Counted from the stretch's first letter, positions 36,101 to 43,620 are shown. The stretch: DNA of 64,000 nucleotides from UBA4781 sp963674975 (GCA_963674975.1 OY771913.1:1922001-1986000), one strand, 5' to 3'. The notes: generated by a model not told the origin, from the letters alone. Translations and numbers: made by a program.

Positions 36101-36735
36101 GGGCATACGATATTGGTTATGGTGGCTTGGACCACGTTCTGGCAAGCGGTCGTAATGTTAATATCCTCGTTCTGGATACAGGCTTGTATTCGAATACCGG
36201 TGGTCAATCTTCAAAAGCCACTCCGCGTGCAGCAGTAGCAAAATTTGCGGCGAATGGAAAAGATTTGCCCCGCAAAGATCTGGGATTGATCGCAATGACC
36301 TATGGCTTTATCTATGTAGCACAGGTAGCTATGGGTTATAGTGATCTACAGACCCTGCGAGCACTGCGTGAGGCAGATGCGTACGAAGGTCCTTCTCTGG
36401 TTATTGCCTATTCGCACTGCATCAATCATGGTTATGACCTGCGCAATGGTATGAACCAGCAGAAACTGGCAGTCAATTCAGGCGTCTGGCCGATCTACCG
36501 CTATAACCCGGATTTGAAGGCACAGGGCGAGAATCCTCTCAAACTGGATTACAAAGAACCATCGATCCCAGTGAAAGACTTTGCATATAATGAAACGCGT
36601 TTCAAGATGCTGGTGCAGAGTAATGAGGAGCGTGCTGAAGAGCTTATGAAACATGCTCAACACGATGCAACAGAAAGATGGAAATATTACAGCCAGCTTG
36701 CAGCTATGGATTACAGTGAGCCTTCGGCTGAATAA
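33160..36735 (+). CDS. nifJ: pyruvate:ferredoxin (flavodoxin) oxidoreductase, single-chain
   Basis: Converts pyruvate and CoA to acetyl-CoA and CO2 with electrons to ferredoxin; central in anaerobic metabolism. About 1191 aa, the usual length for the homodimeric form. Visible: N-terminal PYR domain (YPITPSSPMGE), two 4Fe-4S motifs CIQCGKCAFNCP (about 697) and CVGCGVCVEYCP (about 754), the proximal-cluster cysteines in CAGCG (about 827) and TPP domain with GDGWAYDIGYGG (about 980) and SNTGGQSSKATP. The start is ATG 33160: the GTG at 33151 lies inside the AAAGGAG ribosome-binding site and cannot be the real start. Confidence 0.97.
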   Translation: MKRQYRMMDGNEAVAYVAYRLNEVIAIYPITPSSPMGEHADAWSAASIPNIWGTVPTVMEMQSEGGASGAVHGALTSGSLTTTFTASQGLLLMIPNMYKIAGELTSAVFHVSARSLAAQALSIFGDHGDIAAVRSTGFALLASRSVQEAHDMAVISQAATLESRIPFVHFFDGFRTSHEIDKVELLNEEDLRVMIDDKLVLAHRERGLSPDRPSIRGTSQNPDVYFQARETVNPFYTKCPEITQAAMDKFATITGRQYHLFDYAGDPNATHVIVMMTSGAETAEETVKYLQAKGEKVGVVTVRLYRPFSTSHLMAALPATTESIAVLDRVKDPGADGEPLYKDVATAIQEGLALGIAPFKKVPVVVGGRYGLSSKEFTPGMVKGVFDELKKAAPKNHFTVGINDDVSSSSLEYDAHFSIAADDVVRCVFFGLGSDGTVGANKNSTKIIGEGTENYAQGYFVYDSKKSGAVTVSHLRFGPRPIHAPYLVGMGDANFLACHQFSFLEKYDMLKYVKPGGVFLLNSIYGKDETWKNLPFEVQKTIIDKKLKFYVIDAYEVAKATGMGVRINTIMQTCFFAISGILPKDEAIAAIKKYIKKTYGKRGEAVVNQNYNAVDSSIENLFEVKVPETADSTIHMKSPVSDEAPDFVKNVLAKMISQEGDSLPVSAMPIDGTFPSGTTQWEKRNIAMEIPVWDPTLCIQCGKCAFNCPHAAIRIKVYDGELLKDAPETFKSVDAKFKEFPGTKFTVQVAPEDCVGCGVCVEYCPAKDKTNASHKAINMQPQQPLREKERENFAFFLELPNPDRTAFEQNSVKNSQLLQPLFEFSGACAGCGETPYIKLMSQLFGDRAIIANATGCSSIYGGNLPTTPYTFNKEGRGPAWSNSLFEDNAEFGLGMRLTLDKQHEFAEELLKKLSGKVGEKLAGEILSADQSDEAGINAQRERIAALKTKLGSEKDVDAVQLLSVADVLVKKSVWILGGDGWAYDIGYGGLDHVLASGRNVNILVLDTGLYSNTGGQSSKATPRAAVAKFAANGKDLPRKDLGLIAMTYGFIYVAQVAMGYSDLQTLRALREADAYEGPSLVIAYSHCINHGYDLRNGMNQQKLAVNSGVWPIYRYNPDLKAQGENPLKLDYKEPSIPVKDFAYNETRFKMLVQSNEERAEELMKHAQHDATERWKYYSQLAAMDYSEPSAE

Positions 36736-36745
36736 GTAAAAAGAG

Positions 36746-36776
36746 GAAGCGTACAATTACGTACGCTTCTTTTTTT
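36746..36776 (+). terminator. intrinsic terminator after nifJ
   Basis: Perfect 9-bp stem GAAGCGTAC / GTACGCTTC with a 6-base loop, then seven T. Confidence 0.9.
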
Positions 36777-36797
36777 ATTAATGGATATGGAGGCGGT

Positions 36798-37802
36798 ATG
36801 AATACCAGTACGACTTATCTTGGAATTCAATTGAAAAACCCTCTGGTTGCTTCTGCATCGGTTCTCTCAAAACAGGTCAGCAATATCAAGAAACTGGAAG
36901 ATGCTGGAATAGGTGCAGTTGTGCTCTATTCTCTCTTTGAAGAACAAATTACACAAGAAAGCCTTGCATTGAATTATTTTCTAGAACGCGGTTCTGAATC
37001 GAATCCGGAAGCGATCACTTATTTTCCTGAACTGCCGTCTTATAATCTGGGACCTGAAAAATATCTGGATCACATCCAGAAAGCTAAAGAAGCTGTTGAT
37101 ATTCCTATCATAGCCAGTTTGAACGGCGTCTCGCTGAACAATTGGATACGATATGCGAAATTGATCGAAGAGGCGGGCGCGGATGCGCTTGAATTGAATA
37201 TCTATTATTTACCAACCAGCCTGTATGTTGACGCCGAGTCTCTGGAAACTATGTATTTTGAACTGGTAAAGACGGTTGCAGATTCCATTGATATTCCGCT
37301 GGCGGTGAAACTGAATCCATTCATAACCAGCTTGCCAAATTTCGCAAAGGAATTAAATGAACGGGGTGCCAAAGGATTGGTGTTTTTCAATCGCTTTTAC
37401 CAGCCTGACCTGGATATTGAGAAAATGGAAGTTGTCCCAACACTTGATCTCAGCACCTCAAAAGATCTGCGCCTTCCATTACGATGGACAGCTATTCTTT
37501 TCAGCAGGATCAACGCGGATATTGCATTGAGCGGGGGAGTTCACAGCGGGGTTGATATGGTAAAAGCGATCATGGCAGGAGCAGCGGTTGCCATGACTGC
37601 CTCAGAACTGGTGCATGAGGGAATTCAACGGGCATCAAGTATGCTGCAGGAATTCTTGACATGGATGCAGACGCACGATTATGAAACGGTTGAACAGATA
37701 CGCGGAAGCATGAGCCAAAAAAACATCTCTGAGCCGGCGGCTTTTGAGCGGGCTAATTACATGAAAGCACTGCAGCTCTTTGATAAGGATTTCAGATATT
37801 AG
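36798..37802 (+). CDS. dihydroorotate dehydrogenase-like flavoprotein (not pyrimidine type)
   Basis: A 334-aa TIM-barrel flavoprotein of the DHOD-like family. The N-terminal TTYLGIQLKNPLVASASVLS and C-terminal ALSGGVHSGVDMVKAIMAGA match FMN-binding parts of the family. However, the catalytic loop that in true DHODs reads N-(L/I)-SCPN is here LELNIYYLPTS, with no Cys or Ser base, so pyrimidine synthesis is unlikely. It follows nifJ directly, a neighbourhood I recall for these proteins in several anaerobes and cyanobacteria, which suggests a redox role. RBS GGAGG before ATG. Its stop overlaps the convergent next gene. Confidence 0.8.
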   Translation: MNTSTTYLGIQLKNPLVASASVLSKQVSNIKKLEDAGIGAVVLYSLFEEQITQESLALNYFLERGSESNPEAITYFPELPSYNLGPEKYLDHIQKAKEAVDIPIIASLNGVSLNNWIRYAKLIEEAGADALELNIYYLPTSLYVDAESLETMYFELVKTVADSIDIPLAVKLNPFITSLPNFAKELNERGAKGLVFFNRFYQPDLDIEKMEVVPTLDLSTSKDLRLPLRWTAILFSRINADIALSGGVHSGVDMVKAIMAGAAVAMTASELVHEGIQRASSMLQEFLTWMQTHDYETVEQIRGSMSQKNISEPAAFERANYMKALQLFDKDFRY

Positions 37803-38812
37803 TTATTTTTGGGTTGGACTGCACCCCATGCAATGAAACCCAGCCCGATCGAAGTAGTAATACCGCTGATGAGGGTAAGCATGCTGCTGATCTTTTCTAT
37901 GATCAAAAAATACAGGCTCTGCAAAGAAATTCCGGTCATAGAGAATAGATTAGACAGGTCGCGATAACTATTTTGTCCTATTCTGAATTCCAGTAGATCC
38001 CACACAAAATTTTGTTTGAGAACGAAGCCTGAAATGAGGATCAGTATAGAAGGAATGAACAGTGTCCATCCCAGCCATAAAAGGCGCTCTCTTCCATTAT
38101 TTCCTGCCATCCAGGCGATTAGGAACCAGAGCATAATTGTGATCGCAGCCAGAACAAGGATCACGGTTTTCAATCCTGATAAAGTGAGATAGGGCTGGAA
38201 AAAAGTTGGTATGCCATGGATCAGATCATTTCGATTGATTGGTTCTAAGATAGTCATTTTATCTGGCATGAATGCCAGCAGGAGGGGGAGATTGGGCTTG
38301 AGGAAAGATTCAATATAATCCTCGTCGCTGACGGCAGCGGGTTTACATAGAATGATTCCTGAATCCTGTGTCATTTGGGCATCCAGACAGATCGGGAGGA
38401 TTTTTACAAGCTCTTCTAGCAACTCCTGCTGATTTGGACCGTTAAAAGCATCTTTGATCTCACTCAAATCGATCTGTAAAGATAAAGAATCACTATTTCC
38501 TTCTAAAAAGTCGAAAACCTGATTGACGATAGCGGCTATCTGATCTTGATAATATTGTTTTGAAATTAAACTTTGAACCAGTGATTCAAATGCATCCTGA
38601 TCCGCACCTCCCAGATCGCCAAAGCTTTCTGAAAACATCCTTTCGATATTCTTATCGGAGAAGAATATAGCTTGTATTTCATCAGAACTGAAAGTCTCAA
38701 TGTAAAAATCGCGATCCAATATCAGAGTTGTGAGGGGATAGATCACAAGAGAAGAAAGAATGAGCGGGAAAACTAAGAGGATTGTCAGGATTACGCAAAG
38801 AAATTTTTTCAT
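37799..38812 (-). CDS. membrane protein of unknown function
   Basis: A 337-aa protein: an N-terminal hydrophobic helix (about residues 5-30), an extracytoplasmic region of about 170 residues with acidic character and two cysteines, and three C-terminal helices (about 220-245, 255-275, 295-330). No known domain recognised. Convergent with the DHOD-like gene, overlapping its stop by 4 bases, and divergent from the DUF2807 gene. Confidence 0.6.
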   Translation of the reverse strand: MKKFLCVILTILLVFPLILSSLVIYPLTTLILDRDFYIETFSSDEIQAIFFSDKNIERMFSESFGDLGGADQDAFESLVQSLISKQYYQDQIAAIVNQVFDFLEGNSDSLSLQIDLSEIKDAFNGPNQQELLEELVKILPICLDAQMTQDSGIILCKPAAVSDEDYIESFLKPNLPLLLAFMPDKMTILEPINRNDLIHGIPTFFQPYLTLSGLKTVILVLAAITIMLWFLIAWMAGNNGRERLLWLGWTLFIPSILILISGFVLKQNFVWDLLEFRIGQNSYRDLSNLFSMTGISLQSLYFLIIEKISSMLTLISGITTSIGLGFIAWGAVQPKNN

Positions 38813-38975
38813 TTTTGACCAGCCTTAATCTTGCCTTTATTAATAATATCCTGTATTTCTAATGATATGCAAGAAGGAATCAGGGTTTCTATTCTTCCTG
38901 TTCCTTACTATACAACCAAATAATAGAAAAAACGTATAAATAACATATACTAGAAGAAGTTAATGGGAGATAAAT

Positions 38976-39641
38976 ATGTCTGAATTAAAGAAAGAAACCA
39001 GAGAATTAGGCGAGTTTCATGCGATCACTGTCAAGGGTGTTGGCAGGATTGAAATAAAGCAGGGTGATACACAGCAAATGACGGTTGAAGCCGATGAACA
39101 CATTATGAGCAGGATCAGAACAGATGTGATCGACGGTGTTTTAGTCATTGATATTGGTCGCGATTGGCTTGAAAAAATATCGGCGGGCTTTGATTTCCTT
39201 TCAACGCACAGCATCAACTTCTATATCACCATGAAGCAGCTGGACGCGATGAATGTGACTGGCAGCTGCAAAGTATACGCATCGGGATTCAAAGGGAAGG
39301 CATTGAACCTGAATTTAAGCGGTGCTTCAGATGTGGAATTTGAAGATCTTCAATTTGAGAGTATTCAATCCAACCTACCTGGTGCAGGCAAGATCGTATT
39401 GCAGGGGAAGGCAAAGGAGCAATCCATTAGCCTGACCGGTGCAGGCAGTTATGTCGCAGATGACCTTGAATGCGAAAAGGTAAAGGTCAGCCTTACCGGA
39501 GTGGGAAGTGCACGGCTGTGGGCGACAAAAGAATTGGATGTGTCTATCACCGGCGTTGGATCGATTGATTATTATGGAGAACCCGAGATAAAGCAAAGCA
39601 TTGCAATGATGGGTTCGATCAAGAGTTTAGGAAAAAAATAG
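38976..39641 (+). CDS. DUF2807 (GIN domain) beta-helix protein without signal peptide
   Basis: A 221-aa protein matching the DUF2807 'auto-transporter adhesin head GIN' fold: FHAITVKGVGRIEIKQGD at the start and repeated 'xLxGAGxxxxxxL' strands (for example SLTGAGSYVADDLECEKVKVSL and SLTGVGSARLWA-like turns) that form a right-handed beta-helix. Members are usually exported; here the protein begins directly with charged residues and has no signal peptide or membrane segment, so a cytoplasmic location is likely. GGGAGA precedes the ATG. Ended by a strong terminator. Confidence 0.8.
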   Translation: MSELKKETRELGEFHAITVKGVGRIEIKQGDTQQMTVEADEHIMSRIRTDVIDGVLVIDIGRDWLEKISAGFDFLSTHSINFYITMKQLDAMNVTGSCKVYASGFKGKALNLNLSGASDVEFEDLQFESIQSNLPGAGKIVLQGKAKEQSISLTGAGSYVADDLECEKVKVSLTGVGSARLWATKELDVSITGVGSIDYYGEPEIKQSIAMMGSIKSLGKK

Positions 39642-39657
39642 CTGTTTTTGATCAGAA

Positions 39658-39690
39658 GAGAGCTTATTTTTCAATAATAAGCTCTCTTTT
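39658..39690 (+). terminator. intrinsic terminator
   Basis: Perfect 11-bp stem GAGAGCTTATT / AATAAGCTCTC with a 7-base loop, then TTTT. Separates the DUF2807 gene from the corA promoter. Confidence 0.85.
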
Positions 39691-39709
39691 ATTAAGCCTG
39701 ACCAATTTC

Positions 39710-39738
39710 TTGACCATGCCTCAAACAGGGTGTACACT
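39710..39738 (+). promoter_or_regulatory. sigma70-type promoter of the corA leader
   Basis: TTGACC (39710-39715, 5/6), 17-base spacer, TACACT (39733-39738, 4/6) with TG directly in front. Transcription would start near 39745, about 245 nt before corA. Confidence 0.6.
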
Positions 39739-39772
39739 AGATAAGCATCAAGTAAAAGAAAGTAAAGGAAAA

Positions 39773-39871
39773 ATGCAAGAAGAAAAATCACACGATCTGG
39801 ATCCTGACCCTAGACGTAGCTTAACACGATTTTCCTGCGGAATAGTCAACACAGGAGGTGCGTTGCTTTAA
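39773..39871 (+). CDS. putative Mg2+-responsive leader peptide of corA (MgtL-like)
   Basis: A 32-codon ORF starting with ATG after AAAGGA (spacing short, 3-4 bases) and ending in TAA 41 bases before the terminator stem. The peptide has a charged N-terminus and the motif HDLDPDPRRSLTRF (residues 7-20). This resembles the Salmonella MgtL leader peptide as I recall it (MEPDPTPLPRRRLKLF...), where alternating acidic residue-proline pairs destabilise the translating ribosome at low Mg2+. Its position in front of a Mg2+ channel gene supports the same role. The C-terminal part (FSCGIVNTGGALL) has no counterpart in MgtL. Too short for routine gene calling. Confidence 0.6.
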   Translation: MQEEKSHDLDPDPRRSLTRFSCGIVNTGGALL

Positions 39872-39911
39872 AAAGCATCCACATCCCTTGATTGCTTTGT
39901 CTGTATAGATC

Positions 39912-39954
39912 AAGCTCTCAGACTATCTCGCAAGAGGAAGCTGAGAGCTTTTTT
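39912..39954 (+). terminator. conditional intrinsic terminator in the corA leader
   Basis: Stem AAGCTCTCAG / CTGAGAGCTT (39912-39921 / 39941-39950) continued by an inner CTC-GCAA-GAG hairpin with a GNRA-type loop, followed by TTTTTTC. It lies 36 bases before the corA start. Its 5' arm overlaps ATCAAG, which can pair instead with CTTGAT at 39887-39892. Confidence 0.75.
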
Positions 39955-39989
39955 CTTTGGATCGGGAAAATTAAGAATGGAGGTAACCG

Positions 39990-40919
39990 ATGATCACGAT
40001 TCTGCAGACACAAAACGAAAGGCTTGTCCCAATCGAGAAGATTGTGGAAGGCGCATGGATTAATGTTGTCAACCCGGACGCAAGAGAAATAGAAAAACTG
40101 CTTGCGCTGGGGATCCCTAAAGACTTCATAACCTATCCGTTGGATATAGATGAACGGTCAAGAACTGAAAAAGACGATGGCTATACACTCGTCTTGCTTC
40201 GCATACCATATTTCCGCAGTTGGGAAGAAGATATCCCCTACATTGCTATCCCACTCGGGATCATTTTCAACGATCAAAATATCATTACCATCTGCCGCTA
40301 TGAAAATGATCTGATCAACAGCATTCTGACAAAAAATGGGAAATATTTCTCAACGGTCAAACGAAATCGCTTTATTCTTCAAATCATGCTTGCAAATGCA
40401 ACGCATTATTTGAGTTATCTGCGCAGCCTTCAAAGAAAGATTGATACAATTGAAGATGAACTGCAGCGCTCGATTCGTAATAAAGAAGTGCTGGAGCTTT
40501 TGAAATATCAGAAAAGTCTGGAATACTTTTCTACTGCATTACGCTCCAATGAGCTGATGTTTGAGCGGCTGCAGCGCAACAAGTTCTTTACCATCTTCCC
40601 GGATGATTCGGATCTTCTGGAAGATGTCATCATCGAAAACCAGCAGGCAATTGAAATGACCGGCATCGCCGGGAATTTGTTGGGTCAGATGATGGATGCC
40701 TACGCATCGATTATTCAAAATAATCAGAACATCATCTTCAAGATCATGACAGCCTGGACGATTATCTTGAGTTTGCCAACGATCGTTTCCAGCTTTTTCG
40801 GTATGAATGTCCGTCTGCCTTTTGAGGCTGATCCCAATGCTTTCCTTATCATTGGCGGGATTTCTGTGGGGATCATACTGGTTGTCGTCATGTTCTTTAA
40901 ACGTATAAACTGGCTTTAG
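39990..40919 (+). CDS. corA: CorA family Mg2+ (divalent cation) channel
   Basis: A 309-aa pentameric inner-membrane cation channel. Soluble N-terminal alpha/beta domain, long helical region (about residues 120-240), then two C-terminal helices with the selectivity motif GMN (FFGMN, about residues 271-273) at the end of the first and a basic C-terminus (FFKRINW). Length is typical. GGAGGT lies upstream of the ATG. The long leader with uORF and terminator indicates control by Mg2+ availability; Co2+/Ni2+ transport cannot be excluded from sequence. Confidence 0.92.
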   Translation: MITILQTQNERLVPIEKIVEGAWINVVNPDAREIEKLLALGIPKDFITYPLDIDERSRTEKDDGYTLVLLRIPYFRSWEEDIPYIAIPLGIIFNDQNIITICRYENDLINSILTKNGKYFSTVKRNRFILQIMLANATHYLSYLRSLQRKIDTIEDELQRSIRNKEVLELLKYQKSLEYFSTALRSNELMFERLQRNKFFTIFPDDSDLLEDVIIENQQAIEMTGIAGNLLGQMMDAYASIIQNNQNIIFKIMTAWTIILSLPTIVSSFFGMNVRLPFEADPNAFLIIGGISVGIILVVVMFFKRINWL

Positions 40920-40935
40920 GAGAAAGCGTTCTTGG

Positions 40936-40981
40936 GAGAAGTAAGGAGAATCAGGTGTGGACCGGGTTTTGCTTACTTCTC
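40936..40981. repeat. inverted repeat between convergent genes
   Basis: Perfect 10-bp arms GAGAAGTAAG (40936-40945) and CTTACTTCTC (40972-40981) around a 26-base loop between corA and the convergent ASKHA-protein gene. No T-tract on either strand, so it may be a Rho-independent-like stem without U-run or an mRNA 3'-end structure. Confidence 0.4.
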
Positions 40982-41007
40982 ACAGAATCACGACCAATTC
41001 AATTTTG

Positions 41008-42822
41008 CTAGAAACGTATCCCGTTTGCGAAGAACATCTCGAAATCGGGATATGTGTTTAATTCCAGATGTTCAATTCTTGTGGATAGTTCTTCAGCTTT
41101 CTGGCGCATCTCATCAGAAAGCAGCATCAGGCGCGCACCGGCTCCGGCGGCATTCCCCACGGCATTAATGCGGGTCAGATCAACAGAGGGGAGCATCCCG
41201 ATTTGGATGGCATGATATGGATTGAGATAAGTTCCGAAAGCGCCCGCGATGAGTACTTCATCGATCTCCTGCGGTTCTACGTTGAGATGATCCATAAGTA
41301 TGGCAATACCACTGCGGATAGCACCTTTTGCCAGCAGGATCTGGTCGATGTCTTTTTGAGAAAGGGTGATCTCGCGTTGTGTATCAGTCCCCGGAAGTAA
41401 ACGGTAATAACGAATTTTATCTTTATCGATAGAAACCAGCGGGTTCTCAAGATCAAGGCGTCCCCGCTGATTCAATATTCCCACTTTTTTCATTTCGGCA
41501 ATGGCATCCAGAATCCCGGATCCACAAATCCCAATTGCTTCGCCGCCCCCAATGACCTTGCATTTGACGGTTCCTTTTGCATTAATGGATACATGCTCGA
41601 TTGCTCCTGTGGAAGCGCGCATGCCGAAGCGGATATGTGCTCCTTCAAAAGCCGGACCCGAAGCGGTGGAACAGCTTACGATCCTGTTCCCTTTTTGGAG
41701 GGCAATTTCTGTGTTGGTGCCGATATCGATCCCTAATTTGATCGAATCATCATTCCCAAAACCGGATGCCAGCAGGAATGCCAGGTGATCAGAGCCGACA
41801 AATCCTGCGATCGGACCCGGGACGAAGACTCGACTTCCATCCATTCCACGCAGTCCAATTTTTGTGCCATGAATATTCATCTCCCTCTTGATCACGGGAG
41901 TAAAGGGAGAAGCTGCCAGATAATGGGTGGGCAGGTTAAGGAAGAAATGATGCATGGCAGTGTTCCCGACTACACAGTAATCGGTAATATCCCGGATCGA
42001 TACCGAAGCGCTTTCTGCTAGGATCTTTATTGCCTGATTTATCGCATCGATGATGACGCTATGCATCTGGTTTTCCTGTTTTTCTCCCTGCATGGCGTAG
42101 CTCAAACGGGCGATAATATCTTCACCGTATGCAATTTGAGGATTGGGGATCCCTTTCACTGCCAGCGTCTCACCGGTAGCAAGGTCCAGCAGGTAGCAGG
42201 CGATCTTGGTAGATCCGATATCTACAGCGATCCCTAAAAGCCTTTCCGGTTTGTTAAAAAGAATATTTAAAATTTCATCATGGTTGCAGACTGCGTATGC
42301 TTTCCAATTCGATTCTCTCATTTTGACCGGGAGCTGGCGCATCATTTCCAACGATCTTTCGTCATATGGAAAATGGATGCCTTTCCCCGCAGTGAGGATA
42401 TTCTCAAGATCGGCAATAGGAGTTTCAAGTGTGGGGTGCCTCATTTCAAGCAGTTTCACGTGAATGGGTGATTGGACAGCTGTTTTTTGAAGGCTGCCTT
42501 CGGTTTGTAAAACCTGTGCTGCACTGAATGAGGCTGGTGGAATGAGAATTTTTGAATCTCCGGATACGATAGCCTCGCATGCAAGCCGCTCGTCCTTCTG
42601 CAGCATCCCGCCCTTGCGGAATATCTCCTCATTGCGTGTGAGCGGGCTGGCGTTTCCGATGATGATCTGAACGGCACATTTTCCGCAGGAGCCCTTTCCT
42701 CCGCAATCACTGCGCAGAGAGATCCCAGCCTGTCGGGCTGCATCCAGGATGGTAATGGGTTCTGAATAAACCAATCGAATACCAACGGGCTGGAATTCGA
42801 TTGAAAAATTATGCTCTTTCAT
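41008..42822 (-). CDS. 2Fe-2S/ASKHA protein, corrinoid-activating (DUF4445, RACE-type)
   Basis: A 604-aa protein with an N-terminal plant-type 2Fe-2S ferredoxin domain (Cys at about residues 40, 46, 49 and 82) and two ASKHA ATPase-type domains (AVDIGSTKIACYLLDL, about 214; GIDIGTNTEIAL, about 368). Family members reductively activate Co(II) corrinoid proteins of methyltransferases using ATP. No corrinoid protein or methyltransferase gene is in the window, so the partner is encoded elsewhere or the role differs. Monocistronic or co-transcribed with the upstream HAD gene (36-bp gap). Confidence 0.83.
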   Translation of the reverse strand: MKEHNFSIEFQPVGIRLVYSEPITILDAARQAGISLRSDCGGKGSCGKCAVQIIIGNASPLTRNEEIFRKGGMLQKDERLACEAIVSGDSKILIPPASFSAAQVLQTEGSLQKTAVQSPIHVKLLEMRHPTLETPIADLENILTAGKGIHFPYDERSLEMMRQLPVKMRESNWKAYAVCNHDEILNILFNKPERLLGIAVDIGSTKIACYLLDLATGETLAVKGIPNPQIAYGEDIIARLSYAMQGEKQENQMHSVIIDAINQAIKILAESASVSIRDITDYCVVGNTAMHHFFLNLPTHYLAASPFTPVIKREMNIHGTKIGLRGMDGSRVFVPGPIAGFVGSDHLAFLLASGFGNDDSIKLGIDIGTNTEIALQKGNRIVSCSTASGPAFEGAHIRFGMRASTGAIEHVSINAKGTVKCKVIGGGEAIGICGSGILDAIAEMKKVGILNQRGRLDLENPLVSIDKDKIRYYRLLPGTDTQREITLSQKDIDQILLAKGAIRSGIAILMDHLNVEPQEIDEVLIAGAFGTYLNPYHAIQIGMLPSVDLTRINAVGNAAGAGARLMLLSDEMRQKAEELSTRIEHLELNTYPDFEMFFANGIRF

Positions 42823-42858
42823 TGTAAATTTGATTGAAGGATAGTTATTTTTAAAATA

Positions 42859-43620
42859 TTAGATTTCTATCTCGCTTACTGAGTTCACAATACGGTTTGG
42901 TCGGTAAGCAAAATTCTCGATTTCTTTTGGGGTGGTTAACCCTGAAAGGACCAAAATTGTTTCCATACCGCTCTGCAAGCCGGCAACGATATCCGTATCC
43001 ATGCGGTCACCGATCATGATCGTATTTTCAGAGTGGACACCAAGATAATTGAGCGCAGATCGCATCATGAACGGATTAGGTTTTCCGCAGAAAAATGGGC
43101 TTTTCCCACTGGCTTTCTCGATCAGGCTTGCCATTGAGCCGCAGGCAGGCACGATTCCTTCCTCACTCGGTCCGGTGGGATCCGGATTGGTAGCGAGAAA
43201 ATGCGCCCCAGCCATGATCAGGCGAATGGCTTTGGTAACCTGGCGGAAGTTGTAGTCGAAAGTTTCTCCTAAAACTACAAAATTGGCATTTTCAGGTGTG
43301 AGAATGAAACCTGCTTCATGGATCGCTAAATTCAATCCACTTTCACCGATCACGAAAGCATTCCCTCCCTTTTTCTGGGTTTTCATGAAATTCGCGGTTG
43401 CCATCGCGGAGGTATAGATCTCATTTTCACTTACTTCGATACCTGATATCTGAAGCCGGTGAGCCAGATCTATGGGAGTATAAATGCTGTTGTTTGTTAA
43501 GATCAAAAATTTATGATTCTTATCTCGCAGCGTTTGAATAAACTTATCAGCCCCGGGGATCTTCTTTTTCCCCCGGACCAGTACGCCATCCATATCAATT
43601 AAATAACTTTTCTTTTCCAT
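42859..43620 (-). CDS. HAD-IIA family hydrolase (NagD/p-nitrophenyl phosphatase-like)
   Basis: A 253-aa phosphatase. Motif I LIDMDGVLVRG (residues 7-17), motif II LILTNNS (about 55-61), C2-type cap, and motif IV GDRMDTDIVAGLQSGM (about 200-215), matching the NagD subgroup. Substrate is unknown; such enzymes dephosphorylate sugar or glycerol phosphates. Oriented with the aldolase upstream, from which it is separated by a terminator, and with the ASKHA gene downstream. Confidence 0.87.
   Translation of the reverse strand: MEKKSYLIDMDGVLVRGKKKIPGADKFIQTLRDKNHKFLILTNNSIYTPIDLAHRLQISGIEVSENEIYTSAMATANFMKTQKKGGNAFVIGESGLNLAIHEAGFILTPENANFVVLGETFDYNFRQVTKAIRLIMAGAHFLATNPDPTGPSEEGIVPACGSMASLIEKASGKSPFFCGKPNPFMMRSALNYLGVHSENTIMIGDRMDTDIVAGLQSGMETILVLSGLTTPKEIENFAYRPNRIVNSVSEIEI

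Larger units (their letters stand above)
39745..39989 (+). promoter_or_regulatory. corA 5' leader with upstream ORF and conditional terminator
   Basis: The only gap above 300 bases in the window. It contains a promoter, a 32-codon ORF (39773-39871), a possible hairpin over its stop codon (GCTT-TAAA-AAGC, 39865-39876), CTTGAT (39887-39892) able to pair with ATCAAG (39909-39914), and an intrinsic terminator (39912-39954) that uses the same AAG bases. A GGAGGT ribosome-binding site for corA follows. The arrangement fits translation-controlled attenuation in response to Mg2+; it does not match the M-box sequence I know. Confidence 0.6.

Noticed and set aside
39745..39989. M-box or NiCo riboswitch in the corA leader
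   Set aside because: The conserved core sequences I know for these riboswitches are not present; a translated leader ORF with a terminator explains the layout better.
40932..41168. 78-codon plus-strand frame after corA
   Set aside because: It overlaps the inverted repeat and the end of the convergent ASKHA gene, and the sequence does not look like a protein family.
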